DNA of 54,399 bases from Methanobacteriaceae archaeon (GCA_017883605.1 JADGNH010000002.1:1-54399); one strand, 5' to 3'. Counted from the stretch's first letter, positions 17,463 through 26,115 are shown. Translations and numbers: made by a program. The notes: generated by a model not told the origin, from the sequence alone.

Positions 17463-17545
17463 CAGAAAATCTAACTTGAAAACTATCAAAAATTAACTTA
17501 GATTGTACAGAAAATCTAACTTGAAAACTATCAAAAATTAACTTA
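17463..17545. repeat. Perfect 38-bp direct repeat, period 45
   Basis: Copies at 17463-17500 and 17508-17545 are identical and begin CAGAAAATCTAACTTG; a 7-base spacer separates them. A truncated third copy lies near 17438-17452. They fill the leader region between proS and the next gene. Confidence 0.93.
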
Positions 17546-17602
17546 ATATACAAACAAACGTTAAAGGAACAACTTACAAGCAAAACATTATAGAGGAACA
17601 AC

Positions 17603-18319
17603 ATGAACTTCAGAGCAGTTATTTTGCTGGTGATAATTTTGATTTTTGCAGTAGGCTTCGGTCTGATGAGCTTTACATCATACGATGCCACACCCCTAAA
17701 CAACGCCTACCAATCGGGAAAAGTAAATATAACACAGAACACAGAGGCAGGGACAATTCCACACCAGGTTATAATAAACAACACCGATACTAAACCTGTT
17801 TCAGTGGAAAAGGGAGATGTATTAGTCAGTAATTCGTCGCAAGATCTGGTTATTGCAGAAAATAAAAAAATAGCCCCAAATTCCAGTGAAACTGTGAATG
17901 CGTACTGTTTTGAACCTCAGCAGAAAGCAAGTCCCGGTGCAAAGCTGGTACCAAATAATCAGTCCTCAAATATGGTAAAAAAAGTTATAGAAGATTCTGA
18001 CCCCTCAAACCAACAAAACGCCACCCAGGCCCAGCTGCAGATATGGACACTGGTGTCCGGTGGAAATGTGGACGTATACACTGGAGAAGCACCGGCAGTA
18101 GTTGAGAAAGGGAACATCTACTATTACCAGTTGAGCCAGAACTTAACAAATGCTAAAAATGATGTGATGACCAAATTTAACATCACCGCTGACCAGATCC
18201 GGAATATAAATATAACCGCTATCCAAAACAACACCGGAGATATCTCCAATTGGTTTGGTGGATTAATGGATTGGCTGAATGGATTTATAGAATGGATAAA
18301 AAATTTAACAGGCATTTAA
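17603..18319 (+). CDS. Signal-anchored extracellular protein of unknown function
   Basis: A hydrophobic segment at residues 5-25 acts as signal peptide or anchor; the remaining 210 residues are hydrophilic and rich in N, Q, S and T with many N-x-S/T sites, typical of exposed archaeal proteins. The central part (about 45-120) looks like a beta-rich domain; the C-terminus WFGGLMDWLNGFIEWIKNLTGI is a tryptophan-rich amphipathic helix. One cysteine (CFEPQQK) is present. I do not recognise a family with confidence. GAGGA ten bases before the ATG marks the start, and the preceding GGAACAAC motif also occurs 35 bases earlier. Confidence 0.75.
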   Translation: MNFRAVILLVIILIFAVGFGLMSFTSYDATPLNNAYQSGKVNITQNTEAGTIPHQVIINNTDTKPVSVEKGDVLVSNSSQDLVIAENKKIAPNSSETVNAYCFEPQQKASPGAKLVPNNQSSNMVKKVIEDSDPSNQQNATQAQLQIWTLVSGGNVDVYTGEAPAVVEKGNIYYYQLSQNLTNAKNDVMTKFNITADQIRNINITAIQNNTGDISNWFGGLMDWLNGFIEWIKNLTGI

Positions 18320-18332
18320 CATCATCAATAAA

Positions 18333-18379
18333 GATTAAGGATAGTTAACATGACGATGAAGGATTAAGGATAGTTAACA
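18333..18379 (+). repeat. 18-bp direct repeat duplicating the cofC initiation region
   Basis: GATTAAGGATAGTTAACA at 18333-18350 recurs at 18362-18379, each followed by a start codon. The first start (18350) opens a five-codon frame reading MTMKD, stopping at 18367; the second leads into cofC. Confidence 0.92.
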
Positions 18380-19054
18380 ATGACCAAAACATTTGCCATT
18401 ATACCAGTATCCAGGTTTTCACATGCTAAAACCAGATTATCACCAACGCTAACAGCATCAGAACGTGAAAACCTTCTTAAATCCATGATAATGGATGTTA
18501 TTAAGGTTTTAAAAAAAACTGTTGATAAAGTGGTGGTTATAAGTTCAGATAGAGATGTTTTAGATTTCATTGACCATATGGATGTTGTAACCCTGGAGGA
18601 AAAGGGTACAACTGATCTAAACGGTGCTCTGCACCAGGCAGTGGACTGGTGCTCCTCCCAGGCTGACCGGGTTTTGATAGTACCTTCTGATGTACCACTT
18701 ATCCAGGAACATCACGTGAAAGATATGATAAAATTAGGAGAAGAAAAAGATGTGGTAATAGCCCCGGCAAAGGGCGGGGGGACCAATGCTCTGTTATGTC
18801 CCAGTAAGGGTATGGAAATGAAATTTGGAGATTGGAGTTTCTTTGAACACATAAAGGAAGCTCAGTTAGAAAACTTTTCATGGGACGTATATGACTCCTT
18901 CTACCTCTCTCTGGATGTCAATACCGCTGAAGATCTGGGAGAAATAATGATCCATGGCATTGGGACTAAGACCAGGGCTTTTTTAAAGGAAATTGGGCTT
19001 AAAGCACTTTCCAATCATGGGACAGAAAGACTAAGGGTTATACGGGAGGTCTGA
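18380..19054 (+). CDS. cofC: 2-phospho-L-lactate guanylyltransferase
   Basis: Activates 2-phospholactate (or phosphoenolpyruvate) with GTP in coenzyme F420 synthesis. The nucleotidyltransferase fold shows IIPVSRFSHAKTRLSP at the N-terminus with GTP-binding arginine/lysine residues, the DVPL motif (PSDVPLI) and GGGTNALL. The 224 residues are normal. Translation probably depends on the downstream of two duplicated start regions. The stop codon at 19052-19054 is immediately followed by the thiD ATG, so the two cofactor genes form an operon. Confidence 0.94.
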   Translation: MTKTFAIIPVSRFSHAKTRLSPTLTASERENLLKSMIMDVIKVLKKTVDKVVVISSDRDVLDFIDHMDVVTLEEKGTTDLNGALHQAVDWCSSQADRVLIVPSDVPLIQEHHVKDMIKLGEEKDVVIAPAKGGGTNALLCPSKGMEMKFGDWSFFEHIKEAQLENFSWDVYDSFYLSLDVNTAEDLGEIMIHGIGTKTRAFLKEIGLKALSNHGTERLRVIREV

Positions 19055-19807
19055 ATGAAGGCCATGACCATCGCTGGTTTTGATCCTTCTGGAGGTGCTG
19101 GAGTTTTAAATGATATAAAAACATTCCACTCCCTGGACGTTTATGGGACCGCCGTAATAACCGCCTTGACTGCACAAAACGTTAAAAGAGTGGAAGATAT
19201 ACTTCCAGTTGAGACAGAATTCATCCAAAAACAGATGGACCTGGTCCTGGAAGAGGAAAATATAAAATACGCTAAAACCGGGATGCTTTACTCCCCAGAG
19301 ATCATAAAGACCGTGGCCCGGAAGATCAGAGAGTATGAGATGAGTTTAGTGGTGGATCCAGTGATGATAGCAGGTTCAGGAGGCCTGCTTTCCCAGAAAG
19401 GAATTGCTGAGGCCCTTAAAAAGCATCTTCTACCGCTATCCCAACTCTGCACCCCTAATATCTCCGAAGCAGAGATTCTTTCAGGATTAAAGATAATGGA
19501 TGAAGAGGATGCTCGTGAGGCCGCCCTTAAAATAGGGGAGATCTGCAATGTGGTGGTAACTGGGGGGCACTTAAAAGGTAGTGATGTGCTGTTTGATGGA
19601 TCGGTTAAGGTTTTCCAGGGAGAACTTCTGGAAAGCCACAACACCCATGGAAGCGGGTGCACCTACTCGGCAGCTGCCACAGCTTACCTGGCCAAGGGTT
19701 ACGATCTGGAAGAATCCCTGGAAAAATCTGCTGAATTTGTGAGAAACAGTATTAAAAACGGTAGTTATGGTACGTTAGACCAGTTCTGGAGATTTAAAAA
19801 GTATTAA
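19055..19807 (+). CDS. thiD: Hydroxymethylpyrimidine phosphate kinase
   Basis: Phosphorylates HMP and HMP-phosphate in thiamine synthesis. The ribokinase-fold motifs are AGFDPSGGAGV at the N-terminus, DPVMIAGSGG near residue 100 and THGSGCTYSAA near 200, which holds the catalytic aspartate region/anion hole. At 250 residues it is the single-domain form: many archaeal ThiD proteins carry a C-terminal ThiN thiamine-phosphate synthase domain, which is absent here. GGAGG lies five bases before the ATG. Confidence 0.94.
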   Translation: MKAMTIAGFDPSGGAGVLNDIKTFHSLDVYGTAVITALTAQNVKRVEDILPVETEFIQKQMDLVLEEENIKYAKTGMLYSPEIIKTVARKIREYEMSLVVDPVMIAGSGGLLSQKGIAEALKKHLLPLSQLCTPNISEAEILSGLKIMDEEDAREAALKIGEICNVVVTGGHLKGSDVLFDGSVKVFQGELLESHNTHGSGCTYSAAATAYLAKGYDLEESLEKSAEFVRNSIKNGSYGTLDQFWRFKKY

Positions 19808-19877
19808 AAAATATATGATATGATTACCAATTACATAATTGATGAGTTATGATCATTAAATTTAGGGAGGGTGTTCT

Positions 19878-20633
19878 ATGGTTTCAAATGAAGAGATAAA
19901 AAGAAGGTTGGAAGCAAAAAGAAAGGGAGTAAAGTTTGAAGAGGATAAAAAACCGGTACATAAAGTTGAAAAACATGTTCCGAGAGTTGAAAAACCAGTT
20001 GAGAGAGGTAAGCCATGTCCCTCCTGTAAAACTGAGAACCCGGAAAATGCAAAGTTCTGCGTAGGCTGTGGTGAAGCACTAAAAGAAACATCGGCAGCAG
20101 AAACCTCACGGATGGAATCAATTACTGAGTTATCTGATAATGTCCCCAAAGAAGCTGAAACTACAGCTCAAAGTGGAGATTTCAAAGTATGTCCCAACTG
20201 CAACCAGAAAAATCCCCAAGAAGCTAAATTCTGTGTAGTGTGCGGCCATAAGTTTGAAAAGGAAGCACCCGCAAAAACTGCTGACATAAAAACCCCGGTA
20301 GCTCTTGAAGAGCCCGGAGAGGAAGCGGTAGAAGAGCCCGCTGAAGAAATGAAAGAAGTCCAAGAGATCCCTGAAGAGCCTGTTGAAGAGGAGCCCGTTG
20401 AAACTGGAGAGATTGCTGAGGAAGTTCTCCCCGCTAAAGAGCCAGAAACCGTTCCAGAAGAAAAGGTTCCAGAAACAGAAGAACATTCAGAAACTGAGGC
20501 AGCAAAAAGTTCAGAAGGAATAGAAGTTGATCCAGTGGAAAGGATAAAAAAAGCGAAGGAACTCTGGGATATAGGGGCCATAACCCAGGAAGAATTTGAT
20601 AAAATTAAAAATAAGTATCTGGATGAGATTTAA
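19878..20633 (+). CDS. Double zinc-ribbon protein with acidic linker and C-terminal SHOCT domain
   Basis: Two CxxC-x(n)-CxxC ribbons, CPSCKTENPENAKFCVGC (about 52-70) and CPNCNQKNPQEAKFCVVC (about 110-128), are followed by an 80-residue stretch dominated by E, P and V (PEEKVPETEE...), then a short amphipathic hairpin VERIKKAKELWDIGAITQEEFDKIK that fits the SHOCT domain. No membrane segment is seen. SHOCT proteins often act as oligomerisation or regulatory adaptors. GGGAGG ten bases before the ATG supports the start. Confidence 0.82.
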   Translation: MVSNEEIKRRLEAKRKGVKFEEDKKPVHKVEKHVPRVEKPVERGKPCPSCKTENPENAKFCVGCGEALKETSAAETSRMESITELSDNVPKEAETTAQSGDFKVCPNCNQKNPQEAKFCVVCGHKFEKEAPAKTADIKTPVALEEPGEEAVEEPAEEMKEVQEIPEEPVEEEPVETGEIAEEVLPAKEPETVPEEKVPETEEHSETEAAKSSEGIEVDPVERIKKAKELWDIGAITQEEFDKIKNKYLDEI

Positions 20634-20666
20634 ACCCCTTAAATTCATCTTTTTTTAGATCTTAAA

Positions 20667-20729
20667 ATAAAAGGATTTGATTGGGGTATAAAAGGATTTG
20701 AACTGGGTTATAAAAGAAGAGATAAAGTT
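20667..20729. repeat. Three degenerate tandem repeats of about 21 bp
   Basis: Each copy begins ATAAAAG: 20667-20687 and 20688-20709 share ATAAAAGGATTTGA, and 20710-20729 is more diverged. The array lies between convergent genes. Confidence 0.75.
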
Positions 20730-20750
20730 ATAAAAGAATAAAAAAATGAA

Positions 20751-21182
20751 TTACAAACTGTAAACCTCTTCCGGCGAAAGCACCGTCACACCAGCCCCTT
20801 CCAGAGCTTTCAATCCAGCGTCGATGTCCTCAGTCCTCAACACTACTATGGCCTTCTCCATCTGCTTCTCGGCAAAGGCATAGAGGTACTCCACATTTAT
20901 ATCGGCTTCATTTAAAACCCCTAAAATCCCGTCCAGTCCGCCGGGCTCGTCAGGAACCCCCACTGCTATTACGTCGTTGATTTTAACCACAAAATTACTT
21001 TCTTCCAGTATCTTTTTGGCATTCTCCGGGTCAGGAACGATCATTCTTAAAATACCGAATTCAGATGTGTCTGCAATGGAAAGCGCTCTGATGTTGATTT
21101 TGGCCTGGCCGAGTATGTGTAGGGCCTTCCATAATCTGCCCTTTCTGTTTTCTAAAAATATGGATATTTGTTTTAATTTCAT
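20751..21182 (-). CDS. Tandem ACT-domain protein
   Basis: Two ACT domains occupy residues 3-70 (QISIFLENRKGRLWKALHILGQAKINIRAL) and 72-140 (VIAVGVPDEPGGLDGILGVLNEADINVEYLYAF). Stand-alone paired ACT proteins bind amino acids as regulatory modules. This type often accompanies phenylacetate-CoA ligase genes in methanogens, and here it lies 188 bases downstream of one on the same strand, so it may be the aromatic amino acid or aryl-acid sensor for that enzyme. GGGGG eight bases before the ATG is the likely ribosome binding site. Confidence 0.88.
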   Translation of the reverse strand: MKLKQISIFLENRKGRLWKALHILGQAKINIRALSIADTSEFGILRMIVPDPENAKKILEESNFVVKINDVIAVGVPDEPGGLDGILGVLNEADINVEYLYAFAEKQMEKAIVVLRTEDIDAGLKALEGAGVTVLSPEEVYSL

Positions 21183-21370
21183 TTTTTAATCCCCCTTATA
21201 ATCTCATTTTCTTTATTAAAATTTATTAAACGGATTTATGTCTATTAATACCTGAAAAAGCTCATAAAGATGTTATAACATTATTTTAACTTCATAAATC
21301 GAATTTAGCTCTCTTATTATTTTACTCATACTAAATTTAAGTTCCATAATATTTAACTCATAAACCGAAT

Positions 21371-22669
21371 TTAAAGCTTCCTTTTATCAATAACCCGCAC
21401 GGCTTTTCCTTCACTGCGGGGTAAACTCTGTGGTTCGACCAGGGAAACATTAACCCTCAGACCAATCTCGGCCTGTATATAGTCTTCTATATTATTTTTA
21501 ACTTCTTCCACATGTTTCACCTCGTCGGAGAAGAGGATGTCTGAGGCTTCCACCTGCACTTCCAGCTCGTCCAGCTGGTGGGGGCGGGTTACTATAATCT
21601 GGTAGTGGGGATCCAGTCCCTCTATTTTAAGAAGGGCCCTTTCTATCTGGGAGGGGAAGACTATTACTCCCCGCACTTTAAGCATGTCATCGCTTCTGCC
21701 GGTGATGCGGTCCATCTTAACCAGGGTCCTTCCACAGTCACATCTACCCTTTCTAAGAACGGTTATATCTCTGGTACGGAATCGGATAACTGGCATGCCC
21801 TCCCGGGTTAGGGTGGTTAAAACCAGCTCTCCCTGCTCCCCATCAGGCAGTCTCTTAAGGGTTTTAGGGTCTACAATCTCCGGGTAGAAGTGGTCGTCAA
21901 AGATGTGCAGGCCGTTTTTTTCCAGGCATTCCTGGGCTACTCCCGGTCCGATGATCTCAGTTAGACCGTAAATGTTCAGTGCAGAGAGGTTGAGCCGTTT
22001 TTCGATTTCCTCCCGCATCTCCTCGGTCCACATTTCCGCCCCAAAAACACCCGCCTTTAGATTGATTTTTTCAGATGTTATCCCTTGTTTCTGGAGCACT
22101 TCAGCCAGATAAAGGGCATAGGAGGGGGTACAGGTTATAATGGTGGATCCGAAATCCTCCATGATCTCGATCTGCCTCTGGGTGTTCCCTGCTGATATGG
22201 GGATTACTGTGGCCCCAATTTTCTGGGCACCGTAGTGCACTCCCATTCCACCGGTGAAAAGGCCGTAGCCATAACAGTTCTGAATTAAATCCTTTTTTCC
22301 ACCGCCTGCCATGGTTAAGGAGCGGGCCATCACCTCACTCCAGATATTTATATCTTTTTGAGTGTAACCGGAGACTGTGGGCTTTCCAGTTGTACCGGAT
22401 GTGGTATGGACCTCTATTATATCATCTGAAGGAACTGCAAACATTCCAAATGGATATGCGTCTCTTAAATCTGTTTTGGTGGTGAAAGGAAGTTTTTTAA
22501 TATCATCCAGGGTTTTAATGTCTTCTGGAAGCACCTTAACTTCATCAAATCTCTTTTTATAATAATCAACATTTTCATATGCCCTTTTCACAACTTCCTG
22601 CAGTCTTTTAAGCTGCAGATCTTCTTTTTCTTCTGCAGACATGCATTCTGCTTCCTTGTTCCAGATCAT
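21371..22669 (-). CDS. paaK: Phenylacetate-CoA ligase family protein
   Basis: AMP-forming adenylating enzyme converting an aryl acid to its CoA thioester. The P-loop-like motif TTSGTTGKPTVSG is near residue 90, YGLTEI near 235 and the hinge region FRTRDI near 300, with a C-terminal domain carrying KVRGVIVFPSQIE. In methanogens these enzymes probably activate phenylacetate or indole-acetate to make aromatic amino acids by reductive carboxylation with indolepyruvate:ferredoxin oxidoreductase. The neighbouring ACT protein fits an aromatic amino acid role. The 432-residue length is normal. Confidence 0.92.
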   Translation of the reverse strand: MIWNKEAECMSAEEKEDLQLKRLQEVVKRAYENVDYYKKRFDEVKVLPEDIKTLDDIKKLPFTTKTDLRDAYPFGMFAVPSDDIIEVHTTSGTTGKPTVSGYTQKDINIWSEVMARSLTMAGGGKKDLIQNCYGYGLFTGGMGVHYGAQKIGATVIPISAGNTQRQIEIMEDFGSTIITCTPSYALYLAEVLQKQGITSEKINLKAGVFGAEMWTEEMREEIEKRLNLSALNIYGLTEIIGPGVAQECLEKNGLHIFDDHFYPEIVDPKTLKRLPDGEQGELVLTTLTREGMPVIRFRTRDITVLRKGRCDCGRTLVKMDRITGRSDDMLKVRGVIVFPSQIERALLKIEGLDPHYQIIVTRPHQLDELEVQVEASDILFSDEVKHVEEVKNNIEDYIQAEIGLRVNVSLVEPQSLPRSEGKAVRVIDKRKL

Positions 22670-22832
22670 TTTTCAAACCCTCGAAGATAAGTTATTAAGA
22701 TTTAAGTTAATTCTCCTAAATAACAGTTTATAATTAAATTTTAAACCGGTTACAAATTAATTTTTATCAAGTTATAAATTTATTTTTTTTGTAGTTTAAA
22801 AAAAGTAATAAAAAAAAAAGAAAAAAAAGGTT

Positions 22833-23450
22833 TTAGAGGGGTGAATTCAACCAGACATCTACCCTTCGGTTAACCTCATCCCAGTTAACAATATTCCAGA
22901 AAGCCTCCACATATCCTGGCCGTACATTCTTGTAGTCCAGATAGTAAGCATGTTCCCATACATCCAGAACCAGCATGATCCGGAAGCCTGGTATCACATT
23001 TACGTTGTGCTTTTCGATCTGCATGATAAATATCCGGTTGGTTTTCCTGCAGAGGGTTAAAGCTGCCCATCCTGAACCTTCTGTGCTTATAGCTTCCTGT
23101 GAAAACTCTTTTTTAAACCTTTCAAAGCTTCCGAAGTCTTTTTCTATATATTCGGCTATGATGCCAGTGGGTTCGCCACCAAATTTATCTGCAGGGCCCA
23201 TGTTTTCCCAGAAGAGCTTGTGGAGCTTGAATCCCCCTACATGAAAGGAGAGTTCCTTGGCAACTGCTTTTACATCAAATTCCTCACCAGATTTTCTGGC
23301 ATCGAATTTTTTTAAGAGTGCGTTGGCTCCGTCCACATAGGCCTGATGGTGTTTGTCGTGGTGTATCTGTAATTGTTCTTCAGAAATATAGGGTTCTAAG
23401 TCCTTATAGCCGTATGGCAATGGAGGTAATTCATACATTTTTGTTTCCAT
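22833..23450 (-). CDS. sod: Superoxide dismutase, Fe/Mn family
   Basis: Dismutates superoxide in the cytoplasm. Metal ligands are visible as H30 (in LQIHHDKHH), H77 (GGFKLHKLFW), D163 and H167 (VLDVWEHAYY), all in the expected spacing; the family norm for the second ligand is GGHxxH, so the F in GGFKLH is a variant outside the ligand. Methanogen enzymes of this type are usually iron-dependent, but the metal cannot be assigned from sequence. GGAGTT precedes the ATG. It lies 80 bases downstream of the peroxiredoxin gene on the same strand. Confidence 0.95.
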   Translation of the reverse strand: METKMYELPPLPYGYKDLEPYISEEQLQIHHDKHHQAYVDGANALLKKFDARKSGEEFDVKAVAKELSFHVGGFKLHKLFWENMGPADKFGGEPTGIIAEYIEKDFGSFERFKKEFSQEAISTEGSGWAALTLCRKTNRIFIMQIEKHNVNVIPGFRIMLVLDVWEHAYYLDYKNVRPGYVEAFWNIVNWDEVNRRVDVWLNSPL

Positions 23451-23530
23451 TTTTTTAACTCCAAATTTAAGTTTATATCCCTTAAAATTTACATTAAGTT
23501 AGCCTAATTTTTACATTAATAGCCCCTAAC

Positions 23531-24217
23531 TTACCATTTATAATAGTTTCTGTAGCAGAGCCACCAGTCAAAGCACGTGTATTTCTCTGGTCTTTTAATA
23601 GCTGTTTCTATATCAGTTGCTGGTGGGATGATGAGTCCTTTGCCGATGATTTCGTTGCAAGGCCAGTTGGCTGGTATGGCCACTCCTTTCTCTTCCACGT
23701 TTTGGAAGCCCTCTATCATTCTCAGTATTTCGTCGATGTTTCTTCCTAATTCCTGTGGGTAGTAAAGAATGGCTCTTATTATTCCTTCAGGGTCAATGAT
23801 GAACACTGCTCGTACGGTGTTGCTGGCCTTGGCCGGGTGAATTAATCCCAGTTTATCTGCTACTTTACCGGTGTCAGCAATTACTGGGAACTCAATATCC
23901 AGGTCAAGGTTTTCAGATATCCATTCTATCCATTTGAGGTGTGAGAAAACCTGATCCTCTGATAGTCCGATTAGTTCACAGTTCATGTCCTGGAATATTT
24001 CATACCTTAACTGGAAAGCCACGAATTCGGTGGTGCAGACGGGTGTGAAATCAGCTGGATGGCTAAAAAGAATAAACCATTTGCCTTCGAAGTCCTTAGG
24101 TAATTTCATCATTCCCTGGGTGGTTTGAACTTCCATTTTAGGGAATTTATCACCAATAAGTGGCATTCCCCTTCCTTTCTTCTTAATCTTTCTTAATTCG
24201 TATACTTTTTCTCCCAT
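23531..24217 (-). CDS. Peroxiredoxin, Prx6-like archaeal type
   Basis: Reduces hydrogen peroxide and organic peroxides. The peroxidatic cysteine is C61 in PADFTPVCTTEF; further cysteines at C80, C187 (NWPCNEIIG), C215 and C221 (YTCFDWWLCYRN) match the C-terminal pair used for resolution in archaeal thioredoxin peroxidases. GGGGGT six bases before the ATG at 24217 supports the long start; an internal start at codon 18 (MPLIGDKFP) would match the usual family N-terminus, and a GGAAGGGG lies right before it but too close. It probably works with the dismutase and rubredoxins. Confidence 0.94.
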   Translation of the reverse strand: MGEKVYELRKIKKKGRGMPLIGDKFPKMEVQTTQGMMKLPKDFEGKWFILFSHPADFTPVCTTEFVAFQLRYEIFQDMNCELIGLSEDQVFSHLKWIEWISENLDLDIEFPVIADTGKVADKLGLIHPAKASNTVRAVFIIDPEGIIRAILYYPQELGRNIDEILRMIEGFQNVEEKGVAIPANWPCNEIIGKGLIIPPATDIETAIKRPEKYTCFDWWLCYRNYYKW

Positions 24218-24556
24218 TATTTACCCCCTAAGTGTTATTCTTCATTTAATATTTGTTTTTAACCTTTATTTAATGATTTCGTTTAAAATTCAAATTCCTG
24301 GTTTTATAAATTCATCAAAAGTTCTTCAGGGGTTAGGTTATAAAATTAATAAATTATTTCCTCTATCTACTGTAATGAAATAATAAAAATCAGGTTAAAT
24401 GTATTTAATAATCAATTTAACGGGGTTAAAACAAAGTATTATATCTAATAATTAATTAGCAGTTTAAATAAAGTAATTGCATTTTAATAATCAAGCTAAT
24501 GAGTTTAAAATTAAATTAATGTAGTTTAAAATTAAAATAAAAAAAAGGAAACAGGT
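24218..24556 (-). other. AT-rich promoter spacer of the peroxiredoxin gene
   Basis: No gene is seen. The spacer has loose repeats of AGTTTAAAATTAAA (about 24502 and 24523) and several TTTAATAATCAA-like segments. It should contain the peroxiredoxin-dismutase promoter, but I cannot place the TATA box with confidence. Confidence 0.5.
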
Positions 24557-25069
24557 TTACTCTGCTGGTGCTGGTGGATTGAAAACCCTCTGTCCTAATT
24601 CACTGTCCAGCATAAATAATCCGCTGGGAGCATCTCCGGCAAGTTTAACCTTCTGTAATACTCCGCTGGATGATTCCTCTTCTTCTACCTGTTCTGCCAC
24701 GTACCACTGCAAAAAGTTGTTGGTGGCGTGGTCTCCCAGGGATACCGCCAGGTCTACCAGGTCGTTTATAAGTCCGGTGACCATCTGTTCATGCTCAAAA
24801 ACATGCTCAAAAACTGCCACCTGGGATTCCCATTCAGCGGGTGGTTCATCTATCTGAGGAAGAGTTACCCGTGCACCCCTCTGCACCAGGTAGTTGTAAA
24901 ACTTCATGGCATGGCTCAGTTCTTCTTGAGCCTGTACCTGCATCCAGTTGGCAAAGCCTGACAGGTCTTTTGACTCGAAAAAGGCAGCCATGGAAAGATA
25001 AAGATAGGATGAGTAGAGTTCTGCATTTAACTGTTTATTAATGGCATCTTCCATTTTTTTATTTAGCAT
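24557..25069 (-). CDS. ftnA: Ferritin
   Basis: Stores iron by oxidising Fe2+ at a diiron centre. All expected ligands are present: E17, Y24, E50, H53, E94, Q127 and E130, matching the bacterial FtnA arrangement with a third iron site (E49, E126, E129). The 170 residues form the usual four-helix bundle plus a C-terminal helix; the tail FNPPAPAE is a short family-variable end. GGAGG six bases before the ATG supports the start. It lies downstream of three rubredoxin genes, so it may be cotranscribed with them. Confidence 0.96.
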   Translation of the reverse strand: MLNKKMEDAINKQLNAELYSSYLYLSMAAFFESKDLSGFANWMQVQAQEELSHAMKFYNYLVQRGARVTLPQIDEPPAEWESQVAVFEHVFEHEQMVTGLINDLVDLAVSLGDHATNNFLQWYVAEQVEEEESSSGVLQKVKLAGDAPSGLFMLDSELGQRVFNPPAPAE

Positions 25070-25218
25070 CTAATACCTCCTTTCTGTAAAAATATAAAAT
25101 AACTGAATCTAATTTTATACGAATTTATTTGAGTTATTTAATTACTCAAGTTATTAATTACTCAAATATTTCGTATTTAATTGCTTAAATTAGTCCTTCT
25201 GTTATTTAATTACTCAAA

Positions 25219-25380
25219 TTAGTCCAGTTCCTTAAACATTTCTTTTCCTACCCCGCATATGGGGCATACCCAATCATCAGGTAAATCTTCGAATGCTGTT
25301 CCTGGTGCAATTCCACTGGTTGAATCTCCTTTTTCAGTGTCGTAAACGTACCCACAGGCTATACAAATATATTTTGTCAT
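25219..25380 (-). CDS. rub: Rubredoxin 1
   Basis: A 53-residue protein with two CxxCG knuckles, CIACGYVYD (C6, C9) and CPICGVGK (C39, C42), which bind one iron. The surrounding aromatic core and the GxAPGTxFEDLPDDWVC stretch are canonical. Rubredoxins pass electrons to peroxide- and oxygen-reducing enzymes. GGAGG precedes the ATG at 25380. It lies 149 bases upstream of ferritin and 137 downstream of rubredoxin 2. Confidence 0.96.
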   Translation of the reverse strand: MTKYICIACGYVYDTEKGDSTSGIAPGTAFEDLPDDWVCPICGVGKEMFKELD

Positions 25381-25517
25381 CTATTCCCTCCTTTGTATTT
25401 TAGAAGTTTATTAGTTTAATTTTTATAAACATTCCTAGATAAATACATTTCCTGCTTAAATACATTATCTGCTTAATAAACTTTCTTTAACTTTAAATAA
25501 ACTTAAAAGTAGAAATT

Positions 25518-25682
25518 TTATTGACCAAACTTTACAAATTTCTGTTTACCAGCCCCGCAGGTAGGACAGAGCCATTTATTTGGCATATCATCAAAACTTG
25601 TTCCTGGTTCGGTTTCTCTTCTGGGTTCTCCTTTTTCGGGATCGTATATGTAGCCGCAAACTTTACATTTATATCTAACCAT
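25518..25682 (-). CDS. rub: Rubredoxin 2
   Basis: A 54-residue rubredoxin starting MVRYKCKVCGYIYD with the second knuckle CPTCGAGK. Compared with rubredoxin 1 its loop is more basic (EPRRETEPGTSFDDMP), and its N-terminus is close to rubredoxin 3, so 2 and 3 look like the younger duplicate pair. GGAGG lies seven bases before the ATG. Only 20 bases separate it from the rubredoxin 3 stop, so the two share a transcript. Confidence 0.96.
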   Translation of the reverse strand: MVRYKCKVCGYIYDPEKGEPRRETEPGTSFDDMPNKWLCPTCGAGKQKFVKFGQ

Positions 25683-25702
25683 TCTTAACCTCCTCTAACT
25701 TT

Positions 25703-25861
25703 CTACAGGGCTCTGAAACGATTTAAACCAGCTCCACAGTGGGGACAGTACCATCCCTCAGACAAACTCTCAAATGAGGTGCCTGGTTCCGTTCCGTTTC
25801 TTGGTTCACCCACTTCAGGGTTGTAGATATAACCACATACTTTACATTTATATTTCCTCAT
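25703..25861 (-). CDS. rub: Rubredoxin 3
   Basis: A 52-residue rubredoxin, first of the three in transcription order, starting MRKYKCKVCGYIYN with second knuckle CPHCGAGL. Both cysteine pairs are intact. The acidic loop residues of typical rubredoxins are partly neutral here (NGTEPGTSFESLSEG). GGAGC precedes the ATG. The promoter with a TATA element and a dyad lies directly upstream. Confidence 0.96.
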   Translation of the reverse strand: MRKYKCKVCGYIYNPEVGEPRNGTEPGTSFESLSEGWYCPHCGAGLNRFRAL

Positions 25862-26115
25862 TTTTAACGCTCCTTTAACCCAATCCTAAACTATTACTCT
25901 TTATTCTGTGATTTATGATATTTATAATTTGGTAAATTATCATTGAAAATGTTCAATTTCATGGTTAATGAAAAAAATAGGAGAATTTAAATCAAAAATT
26001 AAAAAAAAATTAAGATTTTATTAAAGAATATAATTCTATTTTCAAGAATATATTCTATTTCTAAATAAAATAATAAGCCCTAAATATAATCTATTCCCTG
26101 AAAAGAATAATCTAT
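25862..26115 (-). promoter_or_regulatory. Promoter region of the rubredoxin operon with upstream dyad
   Basis: On the minus strand TTATAAATA at 25919-25927 is a plausible TATA box about 58 bases before the start codon. Just upstream lies the dyad ATTGAA-AATG-TTCAAT at 25942-25957, a possible operator. The rest of the spacer, up to the UspA stop, holds duplicated AAGAATATA/TTCTATTT segments and no gene. Confidence 0.45.

Noticed and set aside
23499..23507. TTAGCCTAA between dismutase and peroxiredoxin genes as a DtxR box
   Set aside because: Only a half-like motif without the second arm; such sequences arise by chance in AT-rich spacers.
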